DNA of 64,000 nucleotides, from positions 1 to 64,000 of the forward strand of contig JANWJZ010000023.1 of NCBI GenBank assembly GCA_025451675.1, in the 5' to 3' direction. A program made the position numbers and the translations under genes. Within the stretch, counting starts at the first letter, position 1; each line of letters opens with the position of its first letter. Shown here in pieces: positions 8,477-18,640 of the stretch. Under the pieces are notes generated by a model that saw only the letters and a list, made by a program, of their open reading frames with translations, had not been told where the DNA came from and ran no database searches. The stretch is from Halanaerobiales bacterium. GTDB lineage: Bacteria > Bacillota > Halanaerobiia > Halanaerobiales > DTU029.

Positions 8477-9064
8477 GTGCCGTTAGTTCCAATTGTTGTT
8501 GAACAGACAAATAGGGGTGAACGCTCCTATGATATTTATTCAAGATTGTTAAAGGACCGGATTATCTTTTTAGGTGATGTTGTTACTGATCAGTTGGCTA
8601 ATCTGGTTATTGCCCAACTATTGTTTTTAGAAGCAGAAAATCCTGACAAAGATATTTACCTTTATATTAATAGTCCTGGGGGTTCGGCTACTGCAGCACT
8701 GGCCATGTATGATACAATTCAGTATATCAAGCCAGATGTACAGACTATCTGTATGGGGCAGGCTGCCAGTGCAGGAGCACTCTTGCTGGCTTCTGGAACC
8801 AAGGGTAAGAGATATGCCTTACCATATGCCAGGATTATGATTCATCAGCCTTCTGGCGGTGCCCAGGGAAAGGCTACTGAAGCAGAAATACACATCAGGG
8901 AATTATTAAGAATAAGAGAGATTCAGAATGAAATTTTAAGTAAACATACTGGAAAAGATATTGAACAAATTCGCCGCGATGTTGAACAGGATTATTTTAT
9001 GTCAGCCCAGGAAGCTGTTGAATATGGTATAATAGATGAGGTAATAACCCGTAAAAAAGATTGA
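8477..9064 (+). CDS. clpP: ATP-dependent Clp protease proteolytic subunit
   Basis: 195 residues from GTG at 8477, the start that follows AGAGGAGGG and gives the usual [20 protein letters not shown]-terminus. An ATG at 8453 would add eight unlikely residues. The catalytic triad is visible: Ser98 in GQAASAGA, His123 in MIHQP and Asp172 near the C-terminus. It assembles as a tetradecamer and works with ClpX, encoded 15 bp downstream. Confidence 0.97.
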   Translation: MPLVPIVVEQTNRGERSYDIYSRLLKDRIIFLGDVVTDQLANLVIAQLLFLEAENPDKDIYLYINSPGGSATAALAMYDTIQYIKPDVQTICMGQAASAGALLLASGTKGKRYALPYARIMIHQPSGGAQGKATEAEIHIRELLRIREIQNEILSKHTGKDIEQIRRDVEQDYFMSAQEAVEYGIIDEVITRKKD

Positions 9065-9079
9065 AAAGGGTGATATGAA

Positions 9080-10333
9080 TTGTTCAAATTTGGAGATGAA
9101 AAGAGTCAGCTTAAGTGCTCTTTTTGTGGCAAATCACAGGAACAGGTACGCAAGTTAGTGGCCGGGCCAGGAGTATATATTTGTGATGAATGTATTGAAC
9201 TCTGTAATGAAATTATTGAAGAAGAATTGACCGATGAATACAGTCTCACTCTGGAGAATATACCTAAACCCCATGAGATTAAGAATATACTGGACCAGTA
9301 TGTTATAGGACAGGAAAAGGCCAAAAAATCTCTTTCTGTAGCTGTTTACAATCATTATAAACGGGTTAATACAGATATGAAGATTGATGATGTAGAGCTA
9401 CAGAAGAGTAATATACTGCTGGTGGGCCCTACCGGTTGTGGGAAAACATTGCTGGCACAAACCCTGGCCAGGATATTAAATGTTCCTTTTGCCATTACCG
9501 ACGCTACATCTCTAACGGAGGCTGGCTATGTAGGCGAAGATGTGGAAAATATTCTGTTGAAACTCATTCAGGCTGCAGATTATGATATTGAGAGAGCAGA
9601 AAAAGGGATTATCTATATAGATGAAATCGATAAAATAGCGAGGAAATCAGAAAATCCCTCCATTACAAGGGATGTGTCTGGTGAAGGTGTTCAACAGGCT
9701 CTTCTGAAAATACTGGAAGGAACGGTTGCCAGTGTACCTCCCCAGGGAGGCAGGAAGCATCCTCACCAGGAATTTATCCAGATTGATACTACCAATATCC
9801 TCTTTATTGCTGGCGGAGCTTTTGATGGCCTTGAAAATATAATTAATTCCAGAATAAACAGTAAGGTAATGGGCTTCGGGGCAGATATCCAGAGCAGATC
9901 AGAGAGAAACCTGGGAGAGGTATTGGAGAATATTATGCCGGAGGATCTCCTGAAATATGGGCTGATTCCAGAATTTATCGGTCGTTTTCCTCTGGTAGTA
10001 ACCTTAAATGAGCTAACTGAGAACGATCTGGTGGATATCCTGACAAAACCCAAAAATGCCCTTGCCAAACAGTATCAGAAGTTCTTTGAGATGGATAATG
10101 TGGAACTGGAATTTACAGAAGATGCCTTAATTGCCATTGCCAAAAAGGCCATAGATAGAAATACCGGTGCCAGAGGTTTGAGGGCAGTAGTGGAAGAAGC
10201 CATTCTGGATTTAATGTATGATCTGCCTTCACAGACAGATGTTGAAAAATGTATTATTGATGCAAAGGTTATAACAGAAAACAAGGCGCCAGAGTTAATC
10301 AGAAGAAATAAAGAAAAAGAAGAGACTGCCTGA
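9080..10333 (+). CDS. clpX: ATP-dependent Clp protease ATP-binding subunit ClpX
   Basis: 417 residues. The N-terminal zinc-binding domain (CSFCGKSQ and CDECIELC, four cysteines at about residues 13-38) recognises adaptors and substrates. The AAA+ core has Walker A GPTGCGKT near 116, Walker [11 protein letters not shown] near 178 and the IGF-loop region that docks on ClpP. The start is TTG at 9080 with AAAGGGTGA upstream. A strong terminator follows, closing the tig-clpP-clpX unit. Confidence 0.97.
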   Translation: MFKFGDEKSQLKCSFCGKSQEQVRKLVAGPGVYICDECIELCNEIIEEELTDEYSLTLENIPKPHEIKNILDQYVIGQEKAKKSLSVAVYNHYKRVNTDMKIDDVELQKSNILLVGPTGCGKTLLAQTLARILNVPFAITDATSLTEAGYVGEDVENILLKLIQAADYDIERAEKGIIYIDEIDKIARKSENPSITRDVSGEGVQQALLKILEGTVASVPPQGGRKHPHQEFIQIDTTNILFIAGGAFDGLENIINSRINSKVMGFGADIQSRSERNLGEVLENIMPEDLLKYGLIPEFIGRFPLVVTLNELTENDLVDILTKPKNALAKQYQKFFEMDNVELEFTEDALIAIAKKAIDRNTGARGLRAVVEEAILDLMYDLPSQTDVEKCIIDAKVITENKAPELIRRNKEKEETA

Positions 10334-10348
10334 GACAGGCGGCTCATG

Positions 10349-10379
10349 AGTCCTTTCCTCCAGGGGAAAGGACTTTTTT
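10349..10379 (+). terminator. Intrinsic terminator after clpX
   Basis: A perfect 10-bp stem AGTCCTTTCC (10349-10358) / GGAAAGGACT (10365-10374) with a 6-base loop, followed directly by T6. Confidence 0.92.
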
Positions 10380-10494
10380 ACTGGAATAATTGAATAAGAA
10401 AATTGCCCCGGATATTCTACAGGTAAACAGGATATACTAAATTCTGTAAATAAAGAACATAATCACCAGGATTGTGTGAAGAGGGGGCAATTCA

Positions 10495-12171
10495 ATGGAT
10501 CTGTCAGTTGTTGCTGCTTTGACTGTATTACAGTTGTTTTTTAGTATTGTAATCGGCCTATATTTCTGGAACCTGCTGAAGAGCCAGCAGGGAACGAAAA
10601 GGGCGGTTATAAAGGAATCGAAGAGTGAATTGAATAAACTGCGGGCGATGAGAAGGATTTCCTTAACAGAACCCCTGGCCGAAAAGACCCGTCCGGAGAA
10701 ATTTCAGGATATAATTGGCCAGGAAGAAGGGATAGAAGCCCTGAAGGCTGCTATCTGCGGTCCCAATCCCCAGCATGTCATTATCTATGGCCCGCCTGGT
10801 GTCGGTAAAACTGCTGCCGCCAGGCTGGTTCTGGAGACAGCTAAAAGATCAGCAACTTCTCCTTTTAGAATGGATGCCAAATTTATAGAAATAGACGCCA
10901 CTACGGCCCGTTTTGATGAAAGGAGTATCGCCGATCCCCTGATTGGTTCTGTACATGATCCTATTTATCAGGGGGCTGGAGCCATGGGGGTGGCCGGCAT
11001 ACCGCAGCCCAAACCGGGAGCTGTTACGAAAGCCCATGGTGGTATACTCTTCATTGATGAGATCGGTGAACTCCACCCCATACAGATGAATAAGCTCTTA
11101 AAGGTCCTGGAGGACCGGAAGGTATATCTGGATAGTGCCTATTACAATGAAGAGGATACTAATATTCCTCAATATATCCATGATATCTTTCAGAATGGTT
11201 TACCGGCTGATTTCCGTTTAATCGGTGCTACTACCAGGCAGCCTCATGAGATACCTCCGGCGATAAGGTCCCGCTGCCTGGAGATTTATTTTAATCCCCT
11301 CACCCCTGAACAGTTGAGGATAATTGCCCAAAGGGCAGTTGATAAGATAGATTTCTGTATCGAGGAGAAAGCCCTGGATTTGATTACTGGTTATGCGGGG
11401 AATGGGCGGGAAGCTGTAAATATGGTTCAACTGGCTGCGGGAATGGCCTTAACTGATGGCCGCAATATTATCATTCAGGAAGATATGGAAAGGGTTATCA
11501 ATAGTGGCAGATATACGCCAAGACAGGACAGAAAGATTCCTGAATTTCCCCAGGTGGGGGTTGTCAATGGACTGGCAGTTCATGGTGCCAATACAGGAAT
11601 ATTACTGGAGATAGAGGCCTTTGCAATCAGGGTAGGAGCAGGTAAAGGAAGTATCAGGATTACCGGAGCTATTGATGAGGAGGAACTGGATGGTGGTAGC
11701 CGTAAGATCAGGAGAAAAAGTATGGCAAAAGAGGCAGCAGAGAATGCTTTAACAGCTTTACGCCGAATACTGGACATTAATCCCTTTGATTATGATATAC
11801 ATATTAATTTTCCGGGAGGAATACCGGTAGACGGGCCTTCAGCCGGTGTATCCATGGCCGTAGCCATTTACTCTGTCCTCAGCAATAAGCCTGTAGATAA
11901 TAAAATCGCCATGACCGGGGAGGTATCCATTAGAGGCCTGATTAAACCGGTCGGCGGTGTAGCGGCTAAGGTGGAAGCAGCTTTGAGGGCAGGAGCACGG
12001 AAGGTCCTTATACCTGCCGATAATTATCAGAATATCTTCAGGAAATTACGGGGAATAGAGGTTATCCCGATCAGGACACTGGAAGAAGCCATTAAGATGG
12101 CCATCACTGTAAATGAAGAAGAGAGAATTAAACTGGTAACTGCAGAAAGGTTGCTGCCTATTTCAACCTGA
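10495..12171 (+). CDS. lonB: Sporulation-type ATP-dependent protease LonB
   Basis: 558 residues. An N-terminal membrane anchor (residues 5-28) replaces the large N-domain of classical Lon. The AAA+ domain follows, with Walker A GPPGVGKT at 99-106 and Walker B GGILFIDEIGEL near 182-193. The C-terminal Lon protease domain has the catalytic serine in DGPSAG near 448 and the catalytic lysine near 491. In B. subtilis LonB acts in the forespore under sigma-F control and sits beside lon, the same order as here. The long insert between Walker A and Walker B is typical of this subfamily. It is monocistronic, with a terminator on each side. Confidence 0.93.
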   Translation: MDLSVVAALTVLQLFFSIVIGLYFWNLLKSQQGTKRAVIKESKSELNKLRAMRRISLTEPLAEKTRPEKFQDIIGQEEGIEALKAAICGPNPQHVIIYGPPGVGKTAAARLVLETAKRSATSPFRMDAKFIEIDATTARFDERSIADPLIGSVHDPIYQGAGAMGVAGIPQPKPGAVTKAHGGILFIDEIGELHPIQMNKLLKVLEDRKVYLDSAYYNEEDTNIPQYIHDIFQNGLPADFRLIGATTRQPHEIPPAIRSRCLEIYFNPLTPEQLRIIAQRAVDKIDFCIEEKALDLITGYAGNGREAVNMVQLAAGMALTDGRNIIIQEDMERVINSGRYTPRQDRKIPEFPQVGVVNGLAVHGANTGILLEIEAFAIRVGAGKGSIRITGAIDEEELDGGSRKIRRKSMAKEAAENALTALRRILDINPFDYDIHINFPGGIPVDGPSAGVSMAVAIYSVLSNKPVDNKIAMTGEVSIRGLIKPVGGVAAKVEAALRAGARKVLIPADNYQNIFRKLRGIEVIPIRTLEEAIKMAITVNEEERIKLVTAERLLPIST

Positions 12172-12210
12172 GAAATAGTTTCCTAAATATAAGAATATAC
12201 AGGATAAGTT

Positions 12211-12238
12211 AACCTCGTCATCTGACGAGGTTATTTCT
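12211..12238 (+). terminator. Intrinsic terminator after lonB
   Basis: A perfect 10-bp stem AACCTCGTCA / TGACGAGGTT with a 2-base loop, followed by ATTTCT. The T-tract is weak. Confidence 0.65.
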
Positions 12239-12331
12239 GGAATTGAGAATTTATGAAAATTGTATTAAAATAATAAGTCAGGCAGGAAAATCAATTTATG
12301 AATAGAAGTTAATTTATGGAGGTGATAAGAG

Positions 12332-14689
12332 GTGATAAAGAAAAAGGTTAAATATATAGAAGACATAATTAATGTCATTGAATTGCCTTTACTGGCATCA
12401 CGTGGTGTTGTAATCTTTCCACATATGGTTTTGCCATTACTGGTTGGTCGCGATAGATCTATTGGGGCCCTGGAAAAGGCCATGGAAGAGGGCAAACAGA
12501 TTATAGTTACAGCCCAGAAAGACGAGACAATAGAAGATCCGGAGAAAGAAGACCTTTACGATGTTGGTACCATTTCCGAGATTAAACAGCTTGTTAAATT
12601 GCCCAATGGTATGATTAAGGTAGTTGTAGCCGGAATTGCCAGGGCAAAAATACTGGAGTTTATTCAGGAAGAAGATTATTTTCTGGTTAAAGCGGAGCGT
12701 CTGGAAGCCGGAGAGGAAAAAGACATTCAGGTAGAGGCTCTGATGCGTTCTGCCCTGGATGGGTTCCAGGAATATATAAAATATAACCGCCATTTACCGG
12801 CAGAAACTATTCTGACTGTTAATAATATAGAAGAACCAGGCAGATTGGCAGATGTGATTGCCTCTCATCTGGAATTGAAGCTGAAAGATGAACAGACACT
12901 ATTGGAGATCATAGATGTTAAAGAAAGACTGGAAACATTGTTGACTTTCCTCAGCAATGAGATAGAGATCTTAAAGGTAGAGGAACAGATACATAAAAGA
13001 GTGAGAAAACAGGTAGAAAAGACCCAGAAAGAATATTACCTGCGGGAGCAATTAAAGGCTATCAAGGAAGAACTGGAAACAGATTCAGATGATCTGGAAA
13101 TACAGGAATACGAAGAAAAGGCAGCCAGTCTTGCCCTGCCGGAAAAAGTTGCCGAACGGATTCAGGATGAAATCAATAAACTCAGCAGGACCCCTTCCAT
13201 GTCTCCAGAGGCTACTGTAATCAGGAATTATCTGGATTGTGTCCTTGATTTACCCTGGGGTATCTATGATGAAGAAGAGATAGATTTAGAAGAAGCTGAG
13301 AAAATTTTAAATGAAGATCATTATGGACTGGAAGATGTAAAGTTAAGAATCCTGGAGTATCTGGCTGTGAGAAAACTGGCACCGGAACAGAAGGGCCCAA
13401 TCCTGTGCCTGATTGGCCCTCCGGGTGTTGGTAAGACCTCCCTGGGCCGGTCCATTGCCAGGGCTTTAAAGAGGAAGTTTGTCCGCATCTCCCTGGGAGG
13501 TGTGCGGGATGAGGCGGAAATTAGGGGCCACCGCAGAACCTATATTGGTTCCCGGCCGGGCCGGATAATCAACGGTATGCGGGAGGCCGGTACCAGCAAT
13601 CCTGTCTTTTTGCTGGATGAGGTCGATAAGATGACTGCCGATTTCCGCGGAGATCCGGCAGCTGCCTTACTGGAGGTCCTTGACCCGGCACAGAATAGTG
13701 ATTTTACCGATCATTATCTGGAATTACCCTTTGATCTTTCCCAGGTTATGTTTATTACTACAGCCAATATATCTTATCCTATCCCCCCTCCATTACTGGA
13801 CAGGATGGAGGTTATAGAAATATCCGGCTATACGGATGAAGAAAAAGTGGAGATAGCCATAAGGCATCTAATCCCACGGATTATAGAGGAACATGGCCTG
13901 GATGATGAGAAGATTAACTTCTCCAGGAATTCTATATACCGGATTATCAGGGAATATACCCGGGAGGCCGGTGTACGGAACCTGGAAAGGAAACTGGCCA
14001 CTGTAGCCAGAAAGGTCAGCAAGGAGATTGTAGAGGGAAGAGCACGGCAGGCCCGGATAACTACACAGAATCTGGAAAAGTATCTGGGAGTTCCTATCTT
14101 TAAGGATGAGAAGGCAGAGAAGAAAAACCGCATTGGCGTTGCAACAGGAATGGCCTATACTGAGGCAGGAGGAGATATACTGGATATAGAGGTGGCTGTT
14201 GTGCCCGGTAAAGGTAAGCTTTTGCTGACCGGTTCTCTGGGTGATGTTATGAAAGAATCTGCCCAGGCAGCCCTCAGTTATATTAGATCCAAATACCAGC
14301 TCCTGGGCCTGGAAGAGGATTTTCATGAGAAATATGATATCCATATCCATGTTCCCCAGGGTGCCGTTCCCAAAGATGGCCCATCAGCGGGGATCACAAT
14401 TGCTTCAGCAATAGCTTCTGCCCTGAGCAACAGGCCGGTCAGGGGAGATCTGGCCATGACCGGTGAGATAACTTTGAGGGGCAGGGTCCTGCCAGTGGGA
14501 GGAATCAAGACAAAGGTACTGGCGGCACGCCGTTCAGGCCTGAAAAAGGTAATACTTCCCCTGGAGAATAAAAAAGACTTCCAGGAGATAGATGAAAAGA
14601 TAAGGCGCAGCATTAAGGCAGAGTTTGTAGAGCATATGGATGAGGTCCTGGGACTGGTTCTGTTGGATGGTGAGCAGGGTGAGGTTTAA
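12332..14689 (+). CDS. lon: ATP-dependent protease Lon (LonA)
   Basis: 785 residues. The N-terminal substrate-recognition domain opens [20 protein letters not shown], followed by a long helical linker. The AAA+ module has Walker A GPPGVGKT near 360 and Walker [11 protein letters not shown] near 427. The protease domain has Ser in DGPSAG near 683 and Lys in GGIKTKV near 726. It degrades misfolded and regulatory cytosolic proteins. The start is GTG at 12332 after GGAGGTGATAAGA. No CIRCE element is visible upstream. The 3' end overlaps ysxC. Confidence 0.97.
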   Translation: MIKKKVKYIEDIINVIELPLLASRGVVIFPHMVLPLLVGRDRSIGALEKAMEEGKQIIVTAQKDETIEDPEKEDLYDVGTISEIKQLVKLPNGMIKVVVAGIARAKILEFIQEEDYFLVKAERLEAGEEKDIQVEALMRSALDGFQEYIKYNRHLPAETILTVNNIEEPGRLADVIASHLELKLKDEQTLLEIIDVKERLETLLTFLSNEIEILKVEEQIHKRVRKQVEKTQKEYYLREQLKAIKEELETDSDDLEIQEYEEKAASLALPEKVAERIQDEINKLSRTPSMSPEATVIRNYLDCVLDLPWGIYDEEEIDLEEAEKILNEDHYGLEDVKLRILEYLAVRKLAPEQKGPILCLIGPPGVGKTSLGRSIARALKRKFVRISLGGVRDEAEIRGHRRTYIGSRPGRIINGMREAGTSNPVFLLDEVDKMTADFRGDPAAALLEVLDPAQNSDFTDHYLELPFDLSQVMFITTANISYPIPPPLLDRMEVIEISGYTDEEKVEIAIRHLIPRIIEEHGLDDEKINFSRNSIYRIIREYTREAGVRNLERKLATVARKVSKEIVEGRARQARITTQNLEKYLGVPIFKDEKAEKKNRIGVATGMAYTEAGGDILDIEVAVVPGKGKLLLTGSLGDVMKESAQAALSYIRSKYQLLGLEEDFHEKYDIHIHVPQGAVPKDGPSAGITIASAIASALSNRPVRGDLAMTGEITLRGRVLPVGGIKTKVLAARRSGLKKVILPLENKKDFQEIDEKIRRSIKAEFVEHMDEVLGLVLLDGEQGEV

Positions 14690-15284
14690 TAATCCCCGTT
14701 TTGAAATCAGTGCCTATAGCAGCAAAGATTTTCCTGTCCATAATAATCCGGAGGTTGCTTTTTCTGGCCGCTCCAATGTAGGGAAGTCCTCCATGATCAA
14801 TAAGCTGGTAAATAGCAATAAACTGGCCAGAACCAGTTCCCAACCAGGGAGAACCCAGAGCATAAATTTTTATAATATAGATGATCGATTTTATCTTGTA
14901 GATCTCCCTGGTTATGGTTTTGCCAAAGTCCCGAAGAAATTGAAAGAAAAATGGTCTGTCTTAATTGACGATTACCTACATAATAGAGAAAACCTTGCCG
15001 GAATAATACAGATTGTTGATGCCCGTCATAAACCTTCCCGGGAGGACCAGATGATGGTTAACTGGCTGCTGGAAACCGGGATACCTACATTAATCGTGGC
15101 TACAAAGGTTGATAAGATTTCACGTGGCCAGTGGGCAAAACAGGAAAAAATGATTAAGGAAACACTTGCTTTGAGGCCAGATATTCCTTTCTGTTTTTTT
15201 TCAGCTAAAACCGGTGAGGGTTTAAAAACGGTAGAAAATTTTATCAGTGATATTATTGATAAAAAAAGGATGTCAGTGCAATGA
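14679..15284 (+). CDS. ysxC: Ribosome-biogenesis GTPase YsxC/EngB
   Basis: 201 residues from the favoured GTG at 14679, which overlaps the end of lon and follows GGTGAG. An ATG at 14667 is the alternative. The TrmE-Era-like G motifs are complete: G1 GRSNVGKSS, the switch region [10 protein letters not shown]3 DLPGYG, G4 TKVDK and G5 SAK. The protein assists late assembly of the 50S subunit. The position directly after lon is conserved in Firmicutes, and translational coupling is likely. The stop overlaps the start of the next gene (ATGA). Confidence 0.94.
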   Translation: MRFNNPRFEISAYSSKDFPVHNNPEVAFSGRSNVGKSSMINKLVNSNKLARTSSQPGRTQSINFYNIDDRFYLVDLPGYGFAKVPKKLKEKWSVLIDDYLHNRENLAGIIQIVDARHKPSREDQMMVNWLLETGIPTLIVATKVDKISRGQWAKQEKMIKETLALRPDIPFCFFSAKTGEGLKTVENFISDIIDKKRMSVQ

Positions 15285-16105
15285 AAAATAAGGCGTATAC
15301 ATCCTCATTTGCCAGCATCTATGATGATGTCATGGGTACGGTACCTTACCAGGTGTGGTATGACTATTTGAAGGAGATTTTGGACTATTACCAGCTTGAA
15401 GCCAGAAAAGTACTGGATCTGGCCTGTGGTACTGGGAATATGAGTCTTTTGTTTGCCCGGGATAATTACCAGGTTACGGGAGTGGATCGTTCCAGTGGCA
15501 TGCTGGAGGTAGCGAAGCAGAAAGCCAGGGAAGAAGAGCTGGAGATCAATTTTATTGAAGCGGATTTATGTTCTTTTCAGCTGGAAGAAAAATTTGATCT
15601 GGCTATCTCCCTTTTCGATAGTTTAAATTATATCCTGCAACTGGAGGATTTAAAAAAGGTATTTAAGAATGTATTTGACTCCCTCAGAGATGGTGGTATT
15701 TTCATCTTTGATGTAAATACCCTGAGCAGATTGATGAGTATTGAACCAGGAACAACTATATTAAATGGAGAAGATTATACCTGTATCTGGGAAGATATTG
15801 TCAATGAAGAAAAAAAGCTCTGGCAGGTAAAACTAAAGATATACCATAAAGATACAGGAGAGTATCATGAAGAATTCCATCAGGAAAAGGGGTATAAAAT
15901 TGCGGATTTGAAGGGAGCCTTAAAGGAAGCTGAATTTGAGGATATCGCTGTTTTTAATGCCTATACATTTACTGAAGCCACTGATAATGATAACAGAATT
16001 TATTTTGTTGCTTTAAAGAACAGGAAAAGGTCAGCAGAAAGACCAGTACTCCGTTCAGTCAAAAATCTGAAATGGGGTATTAAAAGATTTATAAATGGAT
16101 TGTAA
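15281..16105 (+). CDS. Class I SAM-dependent methyltransferase
   Basis: 274 residues. The Rossmann methyltransferase core starts with motif I, VLDLACGTGNMSLLFA, near residues 42-57. Then come VTGVDRSSGML (motif post-I) and FDLAISLFDSLNYI (motif IV region). The substrate-binding part after residue 150 has the beta-rich layout common in YqeM/TehB-like enzymes. It overlaps ysxC by four bases, so it is cotranscribed. The substrate is unknown and the context does not resolve it. Confidence 0.82.
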   Translation: MKNKAYTSSFASIYDDVMGTVPYQVWYDYLKEILDYYQLEARKVLDLACGTGNMSLLFARDNYQVTGVDRSSGMLEVAKQKAREEELEINFIEADLCSFQLEEKFDLAISLFDSLNYILQLEDLKKVFKNVFDSLRDGGIFIFDVNTLSRLMSIEPGTTILNGEDYTCIWEDIVNEEKKLWQVKLKIYHKDTGEYHEEFHQEKGYKIADLKGALKEAEFEDIAVFNAYTFTEATDNDNRIYFVALKNRKRSAERPVLRSVKNLKWGIKRFINGL

Positions 16106-16107
16106 TT

Positions 16108-16374
16108 TTATTTACGTGTTCCGATTAAAATCAGGGCTACACCTGCTGCTATAAGCAGCAGGTTTTTTAATTCCAGCCTGTCTCTGATTTCAATCAGTCC
16201 GACAAAGGTAACCAGAAGCAGAATCAGGGGGCCCAGTAGCCCAAGAAAGGCATTGATTTTAATGGCGGTTGTAACATTTTTGAAATAATACATTAAACAG
16301 GCAGCTCCCATCTCCATTAAACTTGAGAGAAGCCTCAGAAAGATCATTATATAAAGGGCATTGTTTATTTTCAT
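16108..16374 (-). CDS. YqhV-like small membrane protein (DUF2619)
   Basis: 88 residues with three hydrophobic helices. The pattern FLRLLSSLMEMGAACLMYYF near the N-terminus and LIAAGVALILIGTRK at the end match B. subtilis YqhV as I remember it. YqhV is encoded beside the spoIIIA operon and its function is unknown. The start ATG at 16374 follows AGGAGG on the minus strand. The gene is convergent with the methyltransferase, two bases apart, and no terminator separates them. A sporulation role is only suggested by the family. Confidence 0.7.
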   Translation of the reverse strand: MKINNALYIMIFLRLLSSLMEMGAACLMYYFKNVTTAIKINAFLGLLGPLILLLVTFVGLIEIRDRLELKNLLLIAAGVALILIGTRK

Positions 16375-16517
16375 AAGATAGCTTTCCTCCTGATTTTATA
16401 TAATGAATACTACAGTAAAGTATTCCTGTTTTAATTTATATTCAGTGAATTTACGTTAATGACAGGAAAAGCCCGGCTCCAATCAATGTAGTTACAGGAA
16501 TAAAGTTTTTAGAAAGA

Positions 16518-16560
16518 AAAAAGAGGCATAGTTCCTTCTGTGGAATTCATGCCTCTTTTT
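16518..16560 (-). terminator. Intrinsic terminator of the NDH-2/DoxX gene
   Basis: A perfect 12-bp inverted repeat (AAAAAGAGGCAT 16518-16529, ATGCCTCTTTTT 16549-16560). On the minus strand the stem is followed by a T-run. The symmetry would also stop plus-strand transcripts. Confidence 0.88.
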
Positions 16561-16594
16561 ATTCATTATACTATTTATAAAGGAAACCTGGATT

Positions 16595-18361
16595 TTATAC
16601 CTTTTGGATTGGCTTTACCACTTTCCCTAAAGCTTCCTTTTTTCCCTTTTTCCTGGGCCAGAGGATTTTTTTCAGCCAGGGCAGCAGGTAATAGTCTGCA
16701 CTTAAAGCCCGGCCAGCCCCTATAAGGGCGATAGAACTGAATAACCACCAGGGTAATGTAGGATTAGATGGATAGAATCCGGAAAGGAAGAAGTTAATGG
16801 TCATAAAGGTAGAACCAAGAGCGGCCAGGGGTGTAAGGATTCCCAGGGTAAGGGCAATACCCAAGGCCAGTTCACCCAGGGTTATCATATATTGAAATAA
16901 TAAAGCATTGGGAAAGACCACTGCTTCCATAAAATCTACATACCAGCCAACCGGATTGGGGCCAATTGGTGAAGTGGAAGCACCGGCAACCAGCTTATCC
17001 CCATAGACAAGCCAGCCGCTATATACTTTATCTATTCCGGATTTAAGCCATTGTATACCAAGGAAGATACGTAAAATGGCGAAGAAGATTGAATACCCCC
17101 TATGAGTGGCATGGCCAAGTATCCGGGCAGCAAATCCCTCGCCTTTGCCCTGTCTTTCCATGTAGTTCAGGGAGTATCTTATTCCATTTTTGAGTCCACC
17201 GATTCCAAGTAGATAGTGGATATTAACCATATGTTTCATAAAAATGGCTGGCCAGCCCCTGAGGGAGATTCCCATCAGATTGGCGATGCCGTATCTGCCG
17301 CCAATGGAGACCATGATACCATGTAACCTGGGATTAATTTCTTCTTTTGTTCTTCCATTTATATCTGCCGCAATATTTATGGCGGCAGTTTTACCGGTTT
17401 GCAGGGCTGCTTCTACCAGTGCCGGCAGGATTTTTTTATCATGCCAGGGTGTTGCAGCATTATCACCGATGGCATAAACCTCCGGGTAATCCAGGGTCTG
17501 TAAATACTCATTTACTTTTATCCGTCCATTTTTTTCACTTTTTAATTCCAGACTGCTGGCAATTTCAGAGGCACTTATGCCGCAATTCCAGATAACTGTT
17601 CTACAGGCAATCTCTTCGCCACTATCCAGGATCAGGCTATTTCCTTTTACTTCTTTTACAAAGGAACCTGTCTTTAGCTTGACCCCTCTTTTTTTCAGAT
17701 AGTCACTGGCTCTTTCGGCCAGCCGTCTCTCGAAATTGGGCAGGATTTGTTCCAGCCCTTCCACCAGATAGAGTTCTACATCTTCTCTGGGTATCTCATA
17801 CTGGTCACAGAGCTTGTCTATCCATTCCAGTAATTCACCTGTCATTTCCACCCCGGTGAATCCTCCGCCACAGACAGCAAAACTCAATAATTCCTTTCTG
17901 CTTTCCGTATCCCTGGCCAGCCTGGCTTCCTGAAAACAATTCTGGATATGTTTATTTATTCTTTCCGCATCTTTCAGAGACCAGAGGGTAAAGGCGTTTT
18001 CACTGATGCCCTTTACTCCGCAGTCACTTGGTTTGCTGCCTGTTGCCAGGATCAAATAATCATAATTATATTCATAGTTATCAGATCTCAGGGTTTTTTC
18101 AGCAAAATTGATTCCAGTTATATAATCTTCAATTACATTTACCCTGGTAGAAGCAAAGAGCTCATCCAGGCTTATCTGAACACCTTCACAGTCAATTCTG
18201 TTTCCTGCTACTTCATGGATTCCGCTTAATAGAATATGGTAAGGGTTATTGTTTATTAGTGTAATTGTCACATCATAATTATCTTTAAGTAACCTGTTGA
18301 GAGTTTTTGCTGCTTCTATGCCTCCATATCCTGCTCCCAGAACTATGATATTTTTTCCCAT
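16595..18361 (-). CDS. Type II NADH dehydrogenase fused to a C-terminal DoxX membrane domain
   Basis: 588 residues. Residues 1-390 are an NDH-2-type flavoprotein. The FAD dinucleotide motif GAGYGGIEAAK is at 8-18, the NADH fold CGGGFTGVEMTGEL near 165, and the FAD-closing YAIGDNAA near 300. Residues 405-570 form a DoxX-like module with four hydrophobic helices (FLGIQWLKSGIDK at its start). The family passes electrons from NADH to membrane quinones without pumping protons. The start ATG at 18361 follows AAGGAGG on the minus strand. It is divergent from the exported FMN-protein, ApbE and prenyl-synthase genes, and carries a promoter and a Rex-like site. This context suggests quinone-mediated electron export or oxygen/redox defence. 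Confidence 0.9.
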   Translation of the reverse strand: MGKNIIVLGAGYGGIEAAKTLNRLLKDNYDVTITLINNNPYHILLSGIHEVAGNRIDCEGVQISLDELFASTRVNVIEDYITGINFAEKTLRSDNYEYNYDYLILATGSKPSDCGVKGISENAFTLWSLKDAERINKHIQNCFQEARLARDTESRKELLSFAVCGGGFTGVEMTGELLEWIDKLCDQYEIPREDVELYLVEGLEQILPNFERRLAERASDYLKKRGVKLKTGSFVKEVKGNSLILDSGEEIACRTVIWNCGISASEIASSLELKSEKNGRIKVNEYLQTLDYPEVYAIGDNAATPWHDKKILPALVEAALQTGKTAAINIAADINGRTKEEINPRLHGIMVSIGGRYGIANLMGISLRGWPAIFMKHMVNIHYLLGIGGLKNGIRYSLNYMERQGKGEGFAARILGHATHRGYSIFFAILRIFLGIQWLKSGIDKVYSGWLVYGDKLVAGASTSPIGPNPVGWYVDFMEAVVFPNALLFQYMITLGELALGIALTLGILTPLAALGSTFMTINFFLSGFYPSNPTLPWWLFSSIALIGAGRALSADYYLLPWLKKILWPRKKGKKEALGKVVKPIQKV

Positions 18362-18436
18362 ATTGCGACCTCCTTAAGGCTTATTATTTCCTACTAAGTT
18401 ATTTTTTAATATGTAAAAGTATGTTTTTGAAAAATA

Positions 18437-18454
18437 TTGTTATATATTGCACAA
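18437..18454. promoter_or_regulatory. Rex-like operator candidate
   Basis: The 18-bp near-palindrome TTGTTATATATTGCACAA resembles the Rex consensus TTGTTAANNNNTTAACAA, with three mismatches in the inner positions. It lies just downstream of the -10 of the NDH-2 promoter, where a repressor would block initiation. Rex senses NADH/NAD and represses ndh in B. subtilis. Confidence 0.45.
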
Positions 18455-18458
18455 CTTA

Positions 18459-18486
18459 ATTATATCAGAATAATAACTATTTGCAA
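18459..18486 (-). promoter_or_regulatory. Sigma-A-type promoter of the NDH-2/DoxX gene
   Basis: On the minus strand, TTGCAA (18486-18481) and TATAAT (18464-18459) are separated by 16 bp, about 98 bp upstream of the start codon. Confidence 0.65.
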
Positions 18487-18504
18487 CAAAAATTCGAAAA
18501 TAAA

Positions 18505-18533
18505 TTGACGGATGTAATAAAATATTATATAAT
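18505..18533 (+). promoter_or_regulatory. Sigma-A-type promoter of the FMN-binding protein gene
   Basis: TTGACG at 18505-18510 and a perfect TATAAT at 18528-18533 with a 17-bp spacer. The two divergent promoters are only 18 bp apart, so one regulator could act on both. Confidence 0.75.
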
Positions 18534-18554
18534 ATTAAATCATAAAGAATAAGA

Positions 18555-18598
18555 AATAGTGTACCTAACTAACAAAACATGTTAGAGTTTTCACTATT
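18555..18598 (+). promoter_or_regulatory. Stem-loop in the 5' leader of the FMN-binding protein gene
   Basis: The outer arms AATAGTG (18555-18561) and CACTATT (18592-18598) enclose a second pair, CTAAC/GTTAG. It would form near the 5' end of the transcript, about 43 bp before the start codon. It does not match a riboswitch I know. Confidence 0.4.
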
Positions 18599-18640
18599 AA
18601 AATCTTTTGTTAATTAATATTAGAAAGGGAGGCGTTATTA

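Noticed and set aside
9106-9355. Minus-strand frames opposite clpX
   Set aside because: They are low-complexity shadows of a highly conserved gene and have no ribosome sites.
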